Below, one piece after another: positions 9,687-19,513 of a DNA stretch of 64,000 bases. Source of the DNA: Anoxybacteroides rupiense (GTDB taxonomy: Bacteria > Bacillota > Bacilli > Bacillales > Anoxybacillaceae); NCBI RefSeq assembly GCF_014196195.1, contig NZ_JACIDF010000005.1, forward strand, positions 186,001 to 250,000. Reading direction: 5' to 3'. The translations under genes and the position numbers were made by a program. How positions within the stretch are numbered: position 1 is the stretch's first letter; each line of letters starts with the position of its first letter. Below the pieces are notes generated by a model. It saw nothing but the letters and a program-made list of their open reading frames with translations, was not told where the DNA came from and did no database searches.

Positions 9687-12476
9687 ATGAAATATAGAGA
9701 TCGGGGGATAAGAATGATGTTGGAGAATCAACTGATCAAAAAAACATTTTATGAAACATTTATGACGCCGGGAGAGAAGGATCCCGTTCATTTACTTGGA
9801 GAGGCATTTCTTGAAGGATATAAAGACGGTACAGCTGATATCTCGGCCATTCGTTTTGCCCAAGGAGAGGTATATTTTCACAAAAAGGATTATGAAGCGG
9901 CGATTTTTAAATGGGAAAATACCCACAATGACTTAGAGCCGTGGGCGAAGAAAAACATTGCTGATTGTTATTATGAGCTTGGACAGCTGTCGATGGCTGA
10001 AGAGATTTATAAATCGATTGAAGCAGAAAGCGCCGTTTTGCAAGCAGAGGTGTTGCTGCAGCTGTTTTCCTTGTATATCGATCAAGGCAATATGGAGAAA
10101 GCGGATCAAATTATTAAACAAGCGGTAGCGTTTCATCCGGATTATGGAGATGTGACCGAAATGGCTCGTAGCTTTTTCGAAAAGCATCGAGATTGGAAAA
10201 GCGCAATCGAGTTGGCGGCAAATGAGGCCATTCGGACAGAGTCGCAGCGTTGGTTTGATATGTTAATCGATTATGCAGAACGCGGCTATACAAAGCTTTT
10301 CGAGCCATCGTATTTTTTAAAGTGCTTAGCTGTATTGTATGAATTGGATCAAGGAAGATTTGAACAGCTGGCGGAAGCGCTATGGACTCATTATCAAAAT
10401 GATCGGGCCTATTTTTCATGGCTTCAGGAATTTAATGAGTTATTCTTTCATTTAGGAGCGAACCGCAAGCAATCGTGGAAAAGATTATCCGAACTGTATC
10501 AGGATACGTATTTTGAATTAATTAGCGGAGCTTACTTATTAAGAGATGTGGAGAATTTTATCCCTAATCTTTTAACAAACTGGATCAAAATCGCCAATCA
10601 TTCCTATGTTTTGTTTGCTTCTGCGGCTGTGCTGGCATGGAGTGAGAAATTTCCGAACAGCTTAAATGACGAGATTGTCCGCGAGGCCGAAGATCTTATC
10701 TTTCAAGCGAAAAATGAATTTGACGGCTTAGAATACAGCCTTGAATTATTTAATTCCATTATTAGATGGGCGGAGTCGCAGAAGGCAGACCGTGGCTACC
10801 GCTATAGATGGCTGATGCAGGAATTGATGGATTTGCAGACATACCGTGTTTTTGTAGCGGGAGCTTCAGGAAACGGCAAATCTGCGTTTGTCAATTCACT
10901 TCTTGGCGAAAATATTTTAACGGCTCCGACCTCTTCTATTATTGTCTTTAGAGGAGGAGAAGAAACGGAGATTCGAAAGGTATCAGATGATGAGTTAATT
11001 ACTTTAAACTTTCACGAGTTTCAGGAAGCGATTGATAGACGACTGAACAAGCAAATGAACAGCTCCATTATGGAGTTTTCACTGCCAGCGCCTATTTTAC
11101 AAGAGAATCGCCTGGCGCTTATTGATACACCTGGATTTAATCATCGAAGCCGACTGGAAGAAGCGGTAGAAAACTATTTGCACTTAGCGGATAGCGTTTT
11201 ATTTGTATTGGATGTGAATGATCCGTTTACTGAAAATGAACAAGAAATTCTTATGTATATTCGGGAGTGCGCGCCGCATCTTCCTGTGCATTTTCTAGTA
11301 AACAAAATGGATGAAATTTATGATGAGCATGAAGCAGCTGCCATTTTAGAGGAGACACGCTCAAGGGTGCAGGCTTATTTTCCGAACGCAAAGGTATTGG
11401 CCTATTCCTCTTATTTAAGAAGCCGGAAGCAGCAGCATGAGATTCACGAATTTTTTAGAAGCCTGAACCATGGCGTTACAGAAGCGGACAGGGTCGAAAA
11501 GATGCTAATATTTACCCGACAGTTTATTCATCATTTATTGAGTAAATGGACGGAAATGGAGGAAAAATTAGCGGACTCCATTCGCTGGAATGAAGAGATG
11601 GTGGCAAAGCTAAGCGGTGCGATCAATCAGTTGGCGGATTTAAAAAATGAAAAAGTGCGGACGATTACAAGGACCTTCGATAAAGTATTAGCGGAAGTCA
11701 AGGAAGATTTAACGGAGAAGATTCCGGAGATTTTGCGCGGATGCTCTGAGATGATTCAAGAAGACAGCGATTTCCGCAGCATTCATTTAGAATTAAATGA
11801 TGAAATGAATCGAAGAATCGACGCTCATGTACATGAACGCGTGTTGCCGAAGCTGTATCGTTTGTTGCAAGATTGGATTGACACAGCGAATGATGAACTG
11901 AACGATTGCCAAGCGTTCCTCCATGAAATGGGCGAAGGATTTAATAAACTGTTTGGTGAAGAACGGCTTCAGCTGCTATGCGATTTTAGAGTGCTTGATG
12001 ACTGGCAGCGTGATGCTGATCGAATGACGAGCAGTGTAGAGCTGGAAAAAGTGAATATTTTTCTGCGCCGTACCCCATATCAAATATTATTGAAAGGCGC
12101 CGGAAAATTGTTTGGAGTATTCCAGCAAAATAATCTCATGTTATATAATAGATATAAACAATTTGTTGAAAATGAGGATTATATCGATGTGACAGAATCC
12201 ATTATCAAGCAGCTGCTTCTGCAGTTCGAGCTGTTTGAAAAAACGCTTGAGCGCGATATTTCTATTTTCTTCCGTAAATCGTTTGCTGCGCTCAATCAGA
12301 CAGTGGATGAAATGAAAACAGAGATTTATAAAAAAGAAAAAGATTTAGAAAAGATGAAAACAAATCCAGAAATGTATCATGATCCGCTCACGTTATTTGC
12401 TGTCAAGCTGCGCCAGTATGAATGGATGGTCGTATCAGCAAACAGGGGCTTTTCAAGCGTAACCAAGTCGAGCTAA
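9687..12476 (+). CDS. Dynamin-like GTPase with N-terminal tetratricopeptide repeats
   Basis: This is a 929-residue large GTPase of the dynamin/bacterial dynamin-like superfamily. Residues about 50-200 form helical TPR-like repeats (for example VYFHKKDYEAAIFKW and DCYYELGQLSMAEEIY). The GTPase domain has G1 GASGNGKS near residue 390, G3 IDTPGFNH near 479 and G4 NKMDE near 537. The C-terminal 350 residues are helical and Glu/Lys-rich, as in the stalk of such proteins. Unlike the two-domain B. subtilis DynA it has one GTPase domain and a TPR front end. Membrane remodelling or protection against membrane damage is a family-based inference. The ATG at 9687 has AAGGATG 7 bases upstream; 9714 is a possible alternative. 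Stand-alone gene with its own terminator. Confidence 0.85.
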   Translation: MKYRDRGIRMMLENQLIKKTFYETFMTPGEKDPVHLLGEAFLEGYKDGTADISAIRFAQGEVYFHKKDYEAAIFKWENTHNDLEPWAKKNIADCYYELGQLSMAEEIYKSIEAESAVLQAEVLLQLFSLYIDQGNMEKADQIIKQAVAFHPDYGDVTEMARSFFEKHRDWKSAIELAANEAIRTESQRWFDMLIDYAERGYTKLFEPSYFLKCLAVLYELDQGRFEQLAEALWTHYQNDRAYFSWLQEFNELFFHLGANRKQSWKRLSELYQDTYFELISGAYLLRDVENFIPNLLTNWIKIANHSYVLFASAAVLAWSEKFPNSLNDEIVREAEDLIFQAKNEFDGLEYSLELFNSIIRWAESQKADRGYRYRWLMQELMDLQTYRVFVAGASGNGKSAFVNSLLGENILTAPTSSIIVFRGGEETEIRKVSDDELITLNFHEFQEAIDRRLNKQMNSSIMEFSLPAPILQENRLALIDTPGFNHRSRLEEAVENYLHLADSVLFVLDVNDPFTENEQEILMYIRECAPHLPVHFLVNKMDEIYDEHEAAAILEETRSRVQAYFPNAKVLAYSSYLRSRKQQHEIHEFFRSLNHGVTEADRVEKMLIFTRQFIHHLLSKWTEMEEKLADSIRWNEEMVAKLSGAINQLADLKNEKVRTITRTFDKVLAEVKEDLTEKIPEILRGCSEMIQEDSDFRSIHLELNDEMNRRIDAHVHERVLPKLYRLLQDWIDTANDELNDCQAFLHEMGEGFNKLFGEERLQLLCDFRVLDDWQRDADRMTSSVELEKVNIFLRRTPYQILLKGAGKLFGVFQQNNLMLYNRYKQFVENEDYIDVTESIIKQLLLQFELFEKTLERDISIFFRKSFAALNQTVDEMKTEIYKKEKDLEKMKTNPEMYHDPLTLFAVKLRQYEWMVVSANRGFSSVTKSS

Positions 12477-12503
12477 AACAACTGGATGATTGTGTCTGAT
12501 TCC

Positions 12504-12545
12504 AATCGTCGATTCTCAGCAAGGGAATCGACGATTTATTATTTT
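12504..12545 (+). terminator. Terminator after the dynamin-like gene
   Basis: AATCGTCGATTC and GAATCGACGATT pair perfectly and are followed by TATTATTTT. Confidence 0.85.
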
Positions 12546-12878
12546 AAACAAAATATTATATTTATACATTTTTATAGATAATACAATTGATTCTTTTTAA
12601 TATTTTTGAGTTTAAGATAGCATTGTTCGCTGCCTAAACGTAAAAAACAATTCAAATTCCATGATGATGAAAAGAATGTGTCAAGTCGCATCCAGAATAT
12701 ACTGATTAAAGTATATTTTCTGAAATATTATTTTGACAGTGATAATAGAAAAGAGTATAATTTTTATATAATTTAAAAAATCTGAAAAAACTATTAATTC
12801 AGATTGATTTTTGTTGGAGATGGCAAAAAGAGAGGGTGTTCAGCCAAAAAACTAACGAATTAAAGGAGGGCTATTGGC
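12546..12878. other. AT-rich intergenic region upstream of the symporter gene
   Basis: There is no gene or known RNA motif. The strongly AT-rich 12690-12800 section probably holds the symporter promoter. The ribosome binding site AAAGGAGG lies just before 12879. Confidence 0.5.
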
Positions 12879-14372
12879 ATGGAAAATCGACAGCAATGGG
12901 GGACACGCGCTGGATTTATTTTAGCTGCTGCAGGATCTGCTATTGGATTGGGGAATATTTGGAGATTTCCTGCTGTTGCTTACGAAAATGGTGGCGGAGC
13001 GTTTTTTCTTCCCTATCTATTCGCTCTACTGACAGCAGGGATTCCTATTCTTGTTCTAGAGTTTACGATTGGTCATAAGTATCGCGGTTCTGCGCCTTTA
13101 TCTTTTTTAAGAATCAACAAAAAGGCCGAATGGATTGGTTGGTGGCAAGTACTCATTTCTTTTGTTATTTCTACGTATTATGCAGTGATCATCGCTTGGG
13201 CGATGTCCTATACTGTGTTTTCATTTAATTTAAAATGGGGAAGCGATACGGAGAAATTCTTATTTGGAGACTATTTGAAGCTTGTGGGAACCCCAGGACA
13301 GTTTGGCGGAATTGTTCCAGGTGTTTTTATTCCATTAATTCTTGTTTGGGCGGTTACGCTTATCGTTTTATTTAATGGAGTTAAGAAGGGGATTGAAACA
13401 GCAAATAAGATTTTTCTTCCCACATTAGTCGTGTTATTTTTAATTATTGTCATTCGAGCAGTGACATTGGATGGAGCAGCAACAGGGCTAAATACATTTT
13501 TCAAGCCAAACTGGGATCGAATTATGGATGGGAAAGTTTGGATCGCTGCTTACAGCCAAATTTTCTTTAGTTTATCTATTGCATTTGCCATTATGATTAC
13601 TTATTCAAGCTATCTTCCAAAGAAGTCAGATTTGACAAACAATGCTTTTATTACAGGATTTGCCAACTCCAGCTTTGAGTTGCTGGCAGGAATCGGAGTC
13701 TTTAGTGTGTTGGGCTTCTTAGCACAGCAGCAAGGAAAAACTGTGGAAGAGGTCGTTTCTGGCGGCGTCGGTCTGGCGTTTGTTGTCTTCCCGCAAATTA
13801 TCAATGAGTTTCCGGCATTTAATCAGTTTTTTGGCGTTCTATTCTTTTTATCATTAACATTAGCAGGATTAACTTCGCTGATTTCGATTTCAGAAACGTA
13901 TGTGGCAGGAATTCAAGAAAAGTTTGGCGTTTCCCGTCATAAAGCAGTAGCGATAGGCGGGGGCTTGGCCGCTATTTTGTCGATTTTGTTTGCTTCTAAA
14001 GGCGGGCTTTATTTCCTTGATACAATTGACTACTTTATTAATACTTTCGGGGTTGCCTTAGCAGGATTGGTTGAGGTCATTTTCATTGCATGGATTGTGC
14101 GTGAACTGAATCATTTGCAAACGCATGCTAACGCTATTTCAGATATTATGTTAGGAGCTTGGTGGAAAATTTGCTTAAGTGTCATTACACCGCTTGTGCT
14201 AGGCTACATGATGTTTGATAATATTCGAACGAACATTGCGGAAAACTATGGCGGTTATGAAACTTGGTTTGTGACAGTGTTTGGTTGGATTGTTGCGGCT
14301 CTGGTCGTACTTGTTGGATGGATGTTTTCAGCAAAACGGTGGCCTGCAGGGGCAACATCTAAAGTAGACTAG
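12879..14372 (+). CDS. Neurotransmitter:sodium symporter (NSS/SNF) family amino-acid transporter
   Basis: This sodium-coupled importer of neutral amino acids (LeuT fold) has 497 residues and about 11-12 transmembrane helices. The N-terminal signature WGTRAGFILAAAGSAIGLGN, with the unwound TM1 sodium/substrate site, followed by WRFPAVAYENGGGAF is diagnostic. A 36-codon small-subunit gene follows 17 bases after the stop, as in the MetP-MetS methionine/alanine importers of Corynebacterium, so methionine or alanine is the likeliest cargo. The substrate cannot be read from the sequence. The ATG follows AAAGGAGG. Confidence 0.92.
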   Translation: MENRQQWGTRAGFILAAAGSAIGLGNIWRFPAVAYENGGGAFFLPYLFALLTAGIPILVLEFTIGHKYRGSAPLSFLRINKKAEWIGWWQVLISFVISTYYAVIIAWAMSYTVFSFNLKWGSDTEKFLFGDYLKLVGTPGQFGGIVPGVFIPLILVWAVTLIVLFNGVKKGIETANKIFLPTLVVLFLIIVIRAVTLDGAATGLNTFFKPNWDRIMDGKVWIAAYSQIFFSLSIAFAIMITYSSYLPKKSDLTNNAFITGFANSSFELLAGIGVFSVLGFLAQQQGKTVEEVVSGGVGLAFVVFPQIINEFPAFNQFFGVLFFLSLTLAGLTSLISISETYVAGIQEKFGVSRHKAVAIGGGLAAILSILFASKGGLYFLDTIDYFINTFGVALAGLVEVIFIAWIVRELNHLQTHANAISDIMLGAWWKICLSVITPLVLGYMMFDNIRTNIAENYGGYETWFVTVFGWIVAALVVLVGWMFSAKRWPAGATSKVD

Positions 14373-14389
14373 GGAGGAGGTTTCAATAC

Positions 14390-14500
14390 ATGGAAACAAG
14401 TGCCATAGTCATGATGATCGTGGGAATTGTAGTGATTTGGGGAGGACTTGCAGCAAGCATTACGCATGCTGTAAAAAAAGCAAGAGAAAGTAAAGCTTGA
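14390..14500 (+). CDS. metS: MetS-type small subunit of NSS transporter
   Basis: The 36-residue peptide METSAIVMMIVGIVVIWGG... has one transmembrane helix and a positively charged tail ending KKARESKA. It sits directly behind the symporter gene with a strong GGGAGGAGG site and ahead of a terminator. The related MetS peptide is needed for MetP transport in Corynebacterium glutamicum; the same supportive role is inferred here from family and position. Confidence 0.85.
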   Translation: METSAIVMMIVGIVVIWGGLAASITHAVKKARESKA

Positions 14501-14520
14501 AATGTCATTATATATGTTTT

Positions 14521-14556
14521 AAAGGACAGGGAGAAAAACGCTCTCTGTCCTTTTTG
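14521..14556 (+). terminator. Terminator of the symporter operon
   Basis: AAAGGACAGGGAG and CTCTCTGTCCTTTTT pair around a short loop, followed by T residues. Confidence 0.85.
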
Positions 14557-14651
14557 CTTTGTATAGAAGCGATCGCGGACAGCAAAAGCTTTAGATAAGG
14601 AAGAGATTATTTCTATGGATGTATATCGTTGAGTAGATCGAAAATGGCTCG

Positions 14652-14870
14652 TTATCTTTTGTTTCTTTTGTATTCGGAATGATATAAATCATCTACCCTT
14701 TTAGCGGAATACCATTGTCCTAAAAACAGGGAAAGAAACATAAACACGGCTCCAACAGCTAACCCTGTCCGATAATAGCCTAAAAAGAACAATAAAAATG
14801 AACCGACAAGTGCTGAAATCATAATCACTAATAACCAATTTTTTATTTTTTCTTTAACGTCGGGCTTCAT
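14652..14870 (-). CDS. Small two-helix membrane protein
   Basis: The 72-residue protein has a charged N-terminus (MKPDVKEKIKNW), two transmembrane helices (about residues 12-30 and 33-50) and a basic tail (YHSEYKRNKR). The ATG follows GGAGGTGAAAAAGG, a strong site, and the gene has no close neighbour on its strand. I do not recognise the family. The good start site and clean topology make it likely to be real. Confidence 0.6.
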   Translation of the reverse strand: MKPDVKEKIKNWLLVIMISALVGSFLLFFLGYYRTGLAVGAVFMFLSLFLGQWYSAKRVDDLYHSEYKRNKR

Positions 14871-15017
14871 CCTTTTTCACCTCCGTTTTTTTCTTATCTT
14901 TCCCTCATGTATGCAGTACGTTTCAATGCTTGGCAAGGATTCATCTTCTATTCGTACGATTTGATGCTGGGGTGGTTCTGTATAAGGCCAAAAGATTCAA
15001 TATTATTTTATCACAAG

Positions 15018-15100
15018 TGTTGATGAGCCATTCGCTTGCCGACTACGACAGAAAGGCTAGGAATCAAGCGATGTCAATGGGTTTTTACTGGATCATCAAC
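15018..15100. repeat. MITE-like dispersed repeat, family A copy 2 (short form)
   Basis: The left end TGTTGATGAGCC and right end GGATCATCAAC enclose only about 60 bases. The interior is the shared block CTTGCCGACTACGACAGAAA followed by AATCAAGCGATGTCAATGG. Confidence 0.75.
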
Positions 15101-15299
15101 CTCCTTGTTATTTTACATATAAATCCAGCTGCAATTCTAGCTACGGAGAAATCTATCATTTAGATAGATTAGCGTTCCGGTCATCAGCATAGGGCTTCTT
15201 TTTATTACCTTGATTAAATCGTAGAGGAAAAAGATAGAGGAATAGGAGAGGACAAGCGATCAAGAAGCAGGACTAAAACGCAAATGCTAGATTGTTGAC

Positions 15300-15415
15300 A
15301 AACGACCTTCATATAAACATCTTTTGTTCCGTTTGCATCCTCACTCGGCTGTGGTGCTTATCTGTCAACCGTTTTGAAAGCATCAATAGACAAAGTCAGC
15401 ATTGACTTTGTCTAT
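15300..15415. repeat. Dispersed repeat family B with terminal palindrome
   Basis: The sequence CTCACTCGGCTG...ACCGTTTTGAAAGC resembles the copies at 35.9 and 57.1 kb. It ends in the palindrome ATAGACAAAGTCA/TGACTTTGTCTAT (15386-15415). Confidence 0.55.
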
Positions 15416-15420
15416 AACTT

Positions 15421-15458
15421 ATTCTCCTCATGCTCATCAGTGATGAACATGAGGAGAG
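15421..15458 (-). terminator. Possible terminator of the methylcitrate operon
   Basis: CTCCTCATG-TCATCA and TGATGA-CATGAGGAG arms form a long stem just beyond the prpB stop on the minus strand. The T-rich tail is weak, so termination is likely but not certain. Confidence 0.45.
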
Positions 15459-15494
15459 TGCGCCTTTACTTATGGAGTCAGGGAAAACATGTGT

Positions 15495-16439
15495 TCATTT
15501 GTAGCGTTGATCAGCTTCTCTTTCATTTGACAAGTCATCATCAGGAAGAACGGTTTTTGCAATGGTCTGATCGAGAGCTTCAAAATCGTAATAATGAATG
15601 ACATCATATAATTCTTTGCGTGATTGCATCTGGTCAAGCTCGTTTTTTTGCGTGCCGGTTGTTAAAATCGCTTCATATACTCGCTCATACGCTTTTGCAG
15701 CAACCCGAAGCGAAGTGACCGGATAAATGACCATAGAATAGCCGAGAGCTGCAAATTCTTCAGCAGTATAATATGGAGTTTTTCCGAATTCTGTCATATT
15801 TGCGAGCAGCGGAATCGAGATGGCTTGTTTCATCTTAGCGAAATCGTCTTTGCTTGTTAATGCTTCTGGAAAAATGGCATCTGCGCCTGCTTCCGCATAT
15901 CGGCGTGTCCGCTCAATCGTTTGCTCAATTCCTTCGACGGCATACGCATCGGTGCGAGCCACGACCACAAGTGAAGGGGCTACTTCCTTCAACACTTTAA
16001 TTTTTTGTACCATCTCTTCTGGAGAAACGAGCTTCTTACCATTCAAATGGCCGCATTTTTTTGGCAGTTCCTGATCTTCGATTTGCACGGCAGCCACACG
16101 TGCTTCCACCATTTCTTTTGCTGTGCGTGCCGTGTTAAGAATGCCGCCAAACCCTGTATCAATATCCACTAGCAACGGCAAATTGGTCGCACGAACTAGC
16201 TCTCGTGCTCGCTGTGCCACTTCTTCTGAAGTAATAATGCCTAAATCAGGAAGCCCACGGCTGGCGGTAAACGCTGCTCCTGATAAATAAAGAGCTTGAA
16301 AGCCGACTTTTCTGGCAATAAGGGCCGCCATTCCGTCATGAGCGCCTGGAATTTGCAAAATTTCCGGGGCGTTCATTAAATAGCGAAATCGTTCGGCAAG
16401 TTCGTGTTGTGTTGATTCACGTTCGACAATCCAAACCAA
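15495..16439 (-). CDS. prpB: 2-methylisocitrate lyase
   Basis: This enzyme cleaves 2-methylisocitrate to pyruvate and succinate, the last step of the methylcitrate cycle of propionyl-CoA breakdown. The protein belongs to the PEP mutase/isocitrate lyase superfamily: IPGAHDGMAALIARKVGF, the metal site DIDTGFGG, and the catalytic loop PKKCGHLNGK are present. It parallels B. subtilis MmgF. I choose TTG at 16439 (MVWIVE...) because GGGAGGGAG lies 8 bases upstream and it matches the usual N-terminus; an ATG at 16487 would add 16 residues (330 in all). It is the last gene of the prpC-prpD-prpB operon. Confidence 0.93.
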   Translation of the reverse strand: MVWIVERESTQHELAERFRYLMNAPEILQIPGAHDGMAALIARKVGFQALYLSGAAFTASRGLPDLGIITSEEVAQRARELVRATNLPLLVDIDTGFGGILNTARTAKEMVEARVAAVQIEDQELPKKCGHLNGKKLVSPEEMVQKIKVLKEVAPSLVVVARTDAYAVEGIEQTIERTRRYAEAGADAIFPEALTSKDDFAKMKQAISIPLLANMTEFGKTPYYTAEEFAALGYSMVIYPVTSLRVAAKAYERVYEAILTTGTQKNELDQMQSRKELYDVIHYYDFEALDQTIAKTVLPDDDLSNEREADQRYK

Positions 16440-16532
16440 AGGAGCTCCCTCCCTTTCCAATGAATTTTTCAAGGCATAAGCATTCATTTTCTCCTAGCTT
16501 CAAGAGAAACCTGCTTTAGTATTTTTAAATGA

Positions 16533-17981
16533 TTAAATGACAAATAAATCGACAAATTCATGTACAGGGGTAGCTGCGAGCCGGTCTTGATCGAGAGAAA
16601 TGTCTAAGATGCGGTCAATCTGTTTTTTTGGAAAACGTGTTTCAAGGTTTTTCGTGTATTTTTCTAATAATTTAGGGATTGCTTCCTGGCGGCGGAAACG
16701 ATGTCCGATCGGATATTCGCGGACGATTTGCCTTGTTTCGCTGCCATTCTGAAAGCGAATTTGTACGGCGTTAGCAATCGAACGCTTTTCTGGATCAAGA
16801 TAGTCACGGCTGTATTGTTTATTTTCGATAACGGTCATTTTCTCGCGAAGGGCATCGATTCTTGGGTCTTGCGCGATTTCGTCTTCATAGTGATCAGCCG
16901 TTAAATTTCCGTAGATAAGACCGACCGCTGTGATGTATTGAAGGCAATGGTCGCGATCGGCAGGATTATGCAATGGCCCGGTTTTATCAATAATGCGGAT
17001 GGCTGATTCATGGGTTGTAATGATAATCTCCTCAATTTCGTCCAGGCGATCCTTCACTTCAGGATGGAGCTCAATGGCGCACTCGACTGCTGTTTGGGCA
17101 TGGAACTCAGCAGGATAAGAAATTTTGAAAAGAACATTCTCCATTACATATGATCCAAGAGAACGAGCAAGCTTCAACTTTTGCCCTTTGAATAGCACAT
17201 CTTCAAATCCCCAATTTGGTGCGGAAAGAGCAGTTGGATATCCCATTTCACCTGTTAAAGACATGAGTGCAAGACGAACAGCTCGACTTGTTGCATCTCC
17301 AGCAGCCCACGATTTTCGCGATCCTGTATTTGGGGCGTGACGATATGTACGCAGGCTGGAGTTATCGAGCCAAGCATTCGATAGGGCATTGATTATTTCT
17401 TCGCGTCCCCCGCCGAAAAGCTTGGTGACAACAGCTGTCGACGCCACTTTAACGAAGAGTACATGGTCTAATCCTACGCGATTTAAACTATTTTCCAGTG
17501 CAAGCACTCCTTGAATTTCATGGGCCTGAATCATCGCTTTCAGCACATCGCTCATGTTCAGCGGCTTTTTTGCTTGCGAAATATTGCGGCGGCTTACGTA
17601 ATCGGCAGCGGCTAAGATGCCCCCGAGATTATCAGAAGGGTGTCCCCATTCCGCAGCTAGCCATGTATCATTATAGTCAAGCCAGCGAATCATGCAGCCG
17701 ATATTAAATGCACCTTGGACGGGATCAAGAACAAAAGAAGTTCCGGGAATGCGGCAGCCGTTAGGAACGACGGTCCCTGGCACAATGGGGCCTAACAGTT
17801 TTGTGCATTCCGGATAGCGGAGTGCAAGAATGCCGCAGCCTAACGTGTCCAATAGGACATAGCGAGCTGTTTCGAATGCTTCATGACTTTCGATTTTTCC
17901 GTTAAGAACATAATCCGCAATTTGAACAAGCAATTCGTCTGTTTGTTGTTTTTCATTATTTTTTATTAAAACTTCACTCAT
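16533..17981 (-). CDS. prpD: 2-methylcitrate dehydratase (MmgE/PrpD family)
   Basis: This 482-residue enzyme dehydrates 2-methylcitrate to cis-2-methylaconitate and is the middle enzyme of the cycle. Family landmarks include [11 protein letters not shown] near the N-terminus, [20 protein letters not shown], the helical MmgE fold, and [15 protein letters not shown]. The ATG follows AAAGGAAGAG. It sits between prpC (97-base gap) and prpB and is probably on the same transcript, under the upstream cobalamin riboswitch. Confidence 0.93.
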   Translation of the reverse strand: MSEVLIKNNEKQQTDELLVQIADYVLNGKIESHEAFETARYVLLDTLGCGILALRYPECTKLLGPIVPGTVVPNGCRIPGTSFVLDPVQGAFNIGCMIRWLDYNDTWLAAEWGHPSDNLGGILAAADYVSRRNISQAKKPLNMSDVLKAMIQAHEIQGVLALENSLNRVGLDHVLFVKVASTAVVTKLFGGGREEIINALSNAWLDNSSLRTYRHAPNTGSRKSWAAGDATSRAVRLALMSLTGEMGYPTALSAPNWGFEDVLFKGQKLKLARSLGSYVMENVLFKISYPAEFHAQTAVECAIELHPEVKDRLDEIEEIIITTHESAIRIIDKTGPLHNPADRDHCLQYITAVGLIYGNLTADHYEDEIAQDPRIDALREKMTVIENKQYSRDYLDPEKRSIANAVQIRFQNGSETRQIVREYPIGHRFRRQEAIPKLLEKYTKNLETRFPKKQIDRILDISLDQDRLAATPVHEFVDLFVI

Positions 17982-18077
17982 GAATCTCTTCCTTTCTAGA
18001 CTCCATTTATATTATGATAAAAAGAAGAGGAATTGCTGGCCCCAATTCCTCTTCGGGTGAGCGTTTAATCTGCTTTT

Positions 18078-19184
18078 TCAGTTCACTTGCAGGTGGCGCT
18101 CTCCGACATATTTGACGCGAGGGCGGTATAGCCGGTTATTGTTATGCTGTTCAATCACGTGGGCGCAAAGGCCGGCGGTTCGGGCACTAAAGAAAATCGG
18201 TGTGTAAAGCTCAATTGGAATACCAAGCAAATAATAGACAGGAGCAGCATAGTAATCTAGATTTGGATAGAGTCCTTTTTCTTCTCTCATAATTGTTTCT
18301 CCCGCCTCGCACATTTCGAGCAGAGTCGTGTCGCCGCGGACTTCGCTAAGCTCTTGAAGCGCCTTTTTCATAAGCAAGGCTCGTGGATCCATCTTTTTCA
18401 TGTATACGCGATGACCAAATCCCATAATTCGTTCCTTATTGGCTAGCTTTTGATAGAGCAGCTGTTTGTATTTTTCTGGCGATTCTGCTTCTTTGAGCAT
18501 ATACATCACGGCCTCGTTGGCTCCTCCATGAAGATGCCCCTTTAACGATGACACAGCCCCTGTCAATGCTCCGTACAAATCGGCGTGGGTGGAGGAAATG
18601 ACGCGCGCTGTAAATGTCGAGTTTGGCAGCTCATGCTCAATATAAGCGATGAGCGAACGGTCAAATATTTCCACTTCCAGCTCGCTTGGTTGCTTCCCTG
18701 TCAGCATATATAGAAAATTGGCGCTGTAAGAGAGTTCTTGGTGCGATGGAACGACTGGCTGGTTATGCAACAAGCGATGGCTGCTTGCAATAATGGCAGG
18801 TACTTGAGCCAAAAGCTTAATCGCTTTTTCTTTATTAGCTGCTTCTGTTCGTTCATCGAGATGTGGGTCAAAGCTGGCTAAAACGGAAATACCGGTTCGC
18901 AGTGCATCCATCGGATGGGTAGTTTGCGGCAGCTGCTTCAAAATTTTCACCAGTTCTTGCGGCAGTGTTCTTTGTGTGTGAAGCTGCATTTCAAAGCGCT
19001 CTTTTTCTGGCTGTGACGGTAGTTTTCCTTCAATAAGCAGATGTGCTGCCTCGGTATATGTTTTGGTTTCTGCAAGCTTGATCAGATCATATCCCCGGAT
19101 GACGATTTCTTCATTCTCCACATCAAGAAATGAAATTTTCGTTTCAGCCGCTATGATTTCTTCTAATCCTGGACGAAATTCCAA
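18078..19184 (-). CDS. prpC: 2-methylcitrate synthase / citrate synthase (MmgD/PrpC)
   Basis: This enzyme condenses propionyl-CoA with oxaloacetate to give 2-methylcitrate. The 368-residue protein has the citrate synthase family blocks: HLHGGANEAVM with a catalytic histidine, GFGHRVYMKKMDPRA with the second histidine, and the C-terminal FSARTAGLCAHVIEQ. The short type II length and the prpD/prpB neighbours favour methylcitrate synthase over the housekeeping enzyme. A TTG start with AAGGAGGGA 6-7 bases upstream is used. The stop of the 80-codon gene lies 23 bases upstream, so the two are probably co-transcribed. Confidence 0.92.
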   Translation of the reverse strand: MEFRPGLEEIIAAETKISFLDVENEEIVIRGYDLIKLAETKTYTEAAHLLIEGKLPSQPEKERFEMQLHTQRTLPQELVKILKQLPQTTHPMDALRTGISVLASFDPHLDERTEAANKEKAIKLLAQVPAIIASSHRLLHNQPVVPSHQELSYSANFLYMLTGKQPSELEVEIFDRSLIAYIEHELPNSTFTARVISSTHADLYGALTGAVSSLKGHLHGGANEAVMYMLKEAESPEKYKQLLYQKLANKERIMGFGHRVYMKKMDPRALLMKKALQELSEVRGDTTLLEMCEAGETIMREEKGLYPNLDYYAAPVYYLLGIPIELYTPIFFSARTAGLCAHVIEQHNNNRLYRPRVKYVGERHLQVN

Positions 19185-19207
19185 AAAGATCCCTCCTTAA
19201 TTTAAAA

Positions 19208-19450
19208 TCATTTGCTTTCGTCTGCCGCCTCCTTGCTGAAAACAAGTTCTTGTCGTATTTCTTGATATGCTTGCTGCAAATTAGCACGGCATGATGGCTG
19301 TTCTGACAAAGGGAGGCGGACGGCAATTTCCGATTGATAATGATCGTACAGATCCATTAAAGAAACGGGTGGATGTATTGTAAAATTGTTCATGACCGTT
19401 TGCTTAAACGCTTCCAAAAAATATTGCTTTGTTCCGAATGTGTTGTGCAT
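19208..19450 (-). CDS. Small hypothetical protein at the head of the methylcitrate operon
   Basis: The 80-residue soluble, helical protein (starts MHNTFGTKQYFLEAFKQ) has a good AAAGGA site 8 bases before its ATG. It is the first gene after the cobalamin riboswitch and its terminator, and ends 23 bases before prpC. No known domain, membrane helix or metal motif is visible. Its position between a B12 riboswitch and prpCDB points to a role in propionyl-CoA or methylcitrate metabolism, but that is inference only. Confidence 0.65.
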   Translation of the reverse strand: MHNTFGTKQYFLEAFKQTVMNNFTIHPPVSLMDLYDHYQSEIAVRLPLSEQPSCRANLQQAYQEIRQELVFSKEAADESK

Positions 19451-19513
19451 GATGTCTGTCCTTTCGTTCTCAAGTTCCAATACGATTCGAATGATGGACA
19501 TGCGCTTGAAGCA

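Noticed and set aside
15495-19184. Housekeeping TCA enzymes (citrate synthase, isocitrate lyase)
   Set aside because: The presence of PrpD between a short citrate synthase and a PEP-mutase-type lyase, together with B12 riboswitch control, fits the methylcitrate cycle better.
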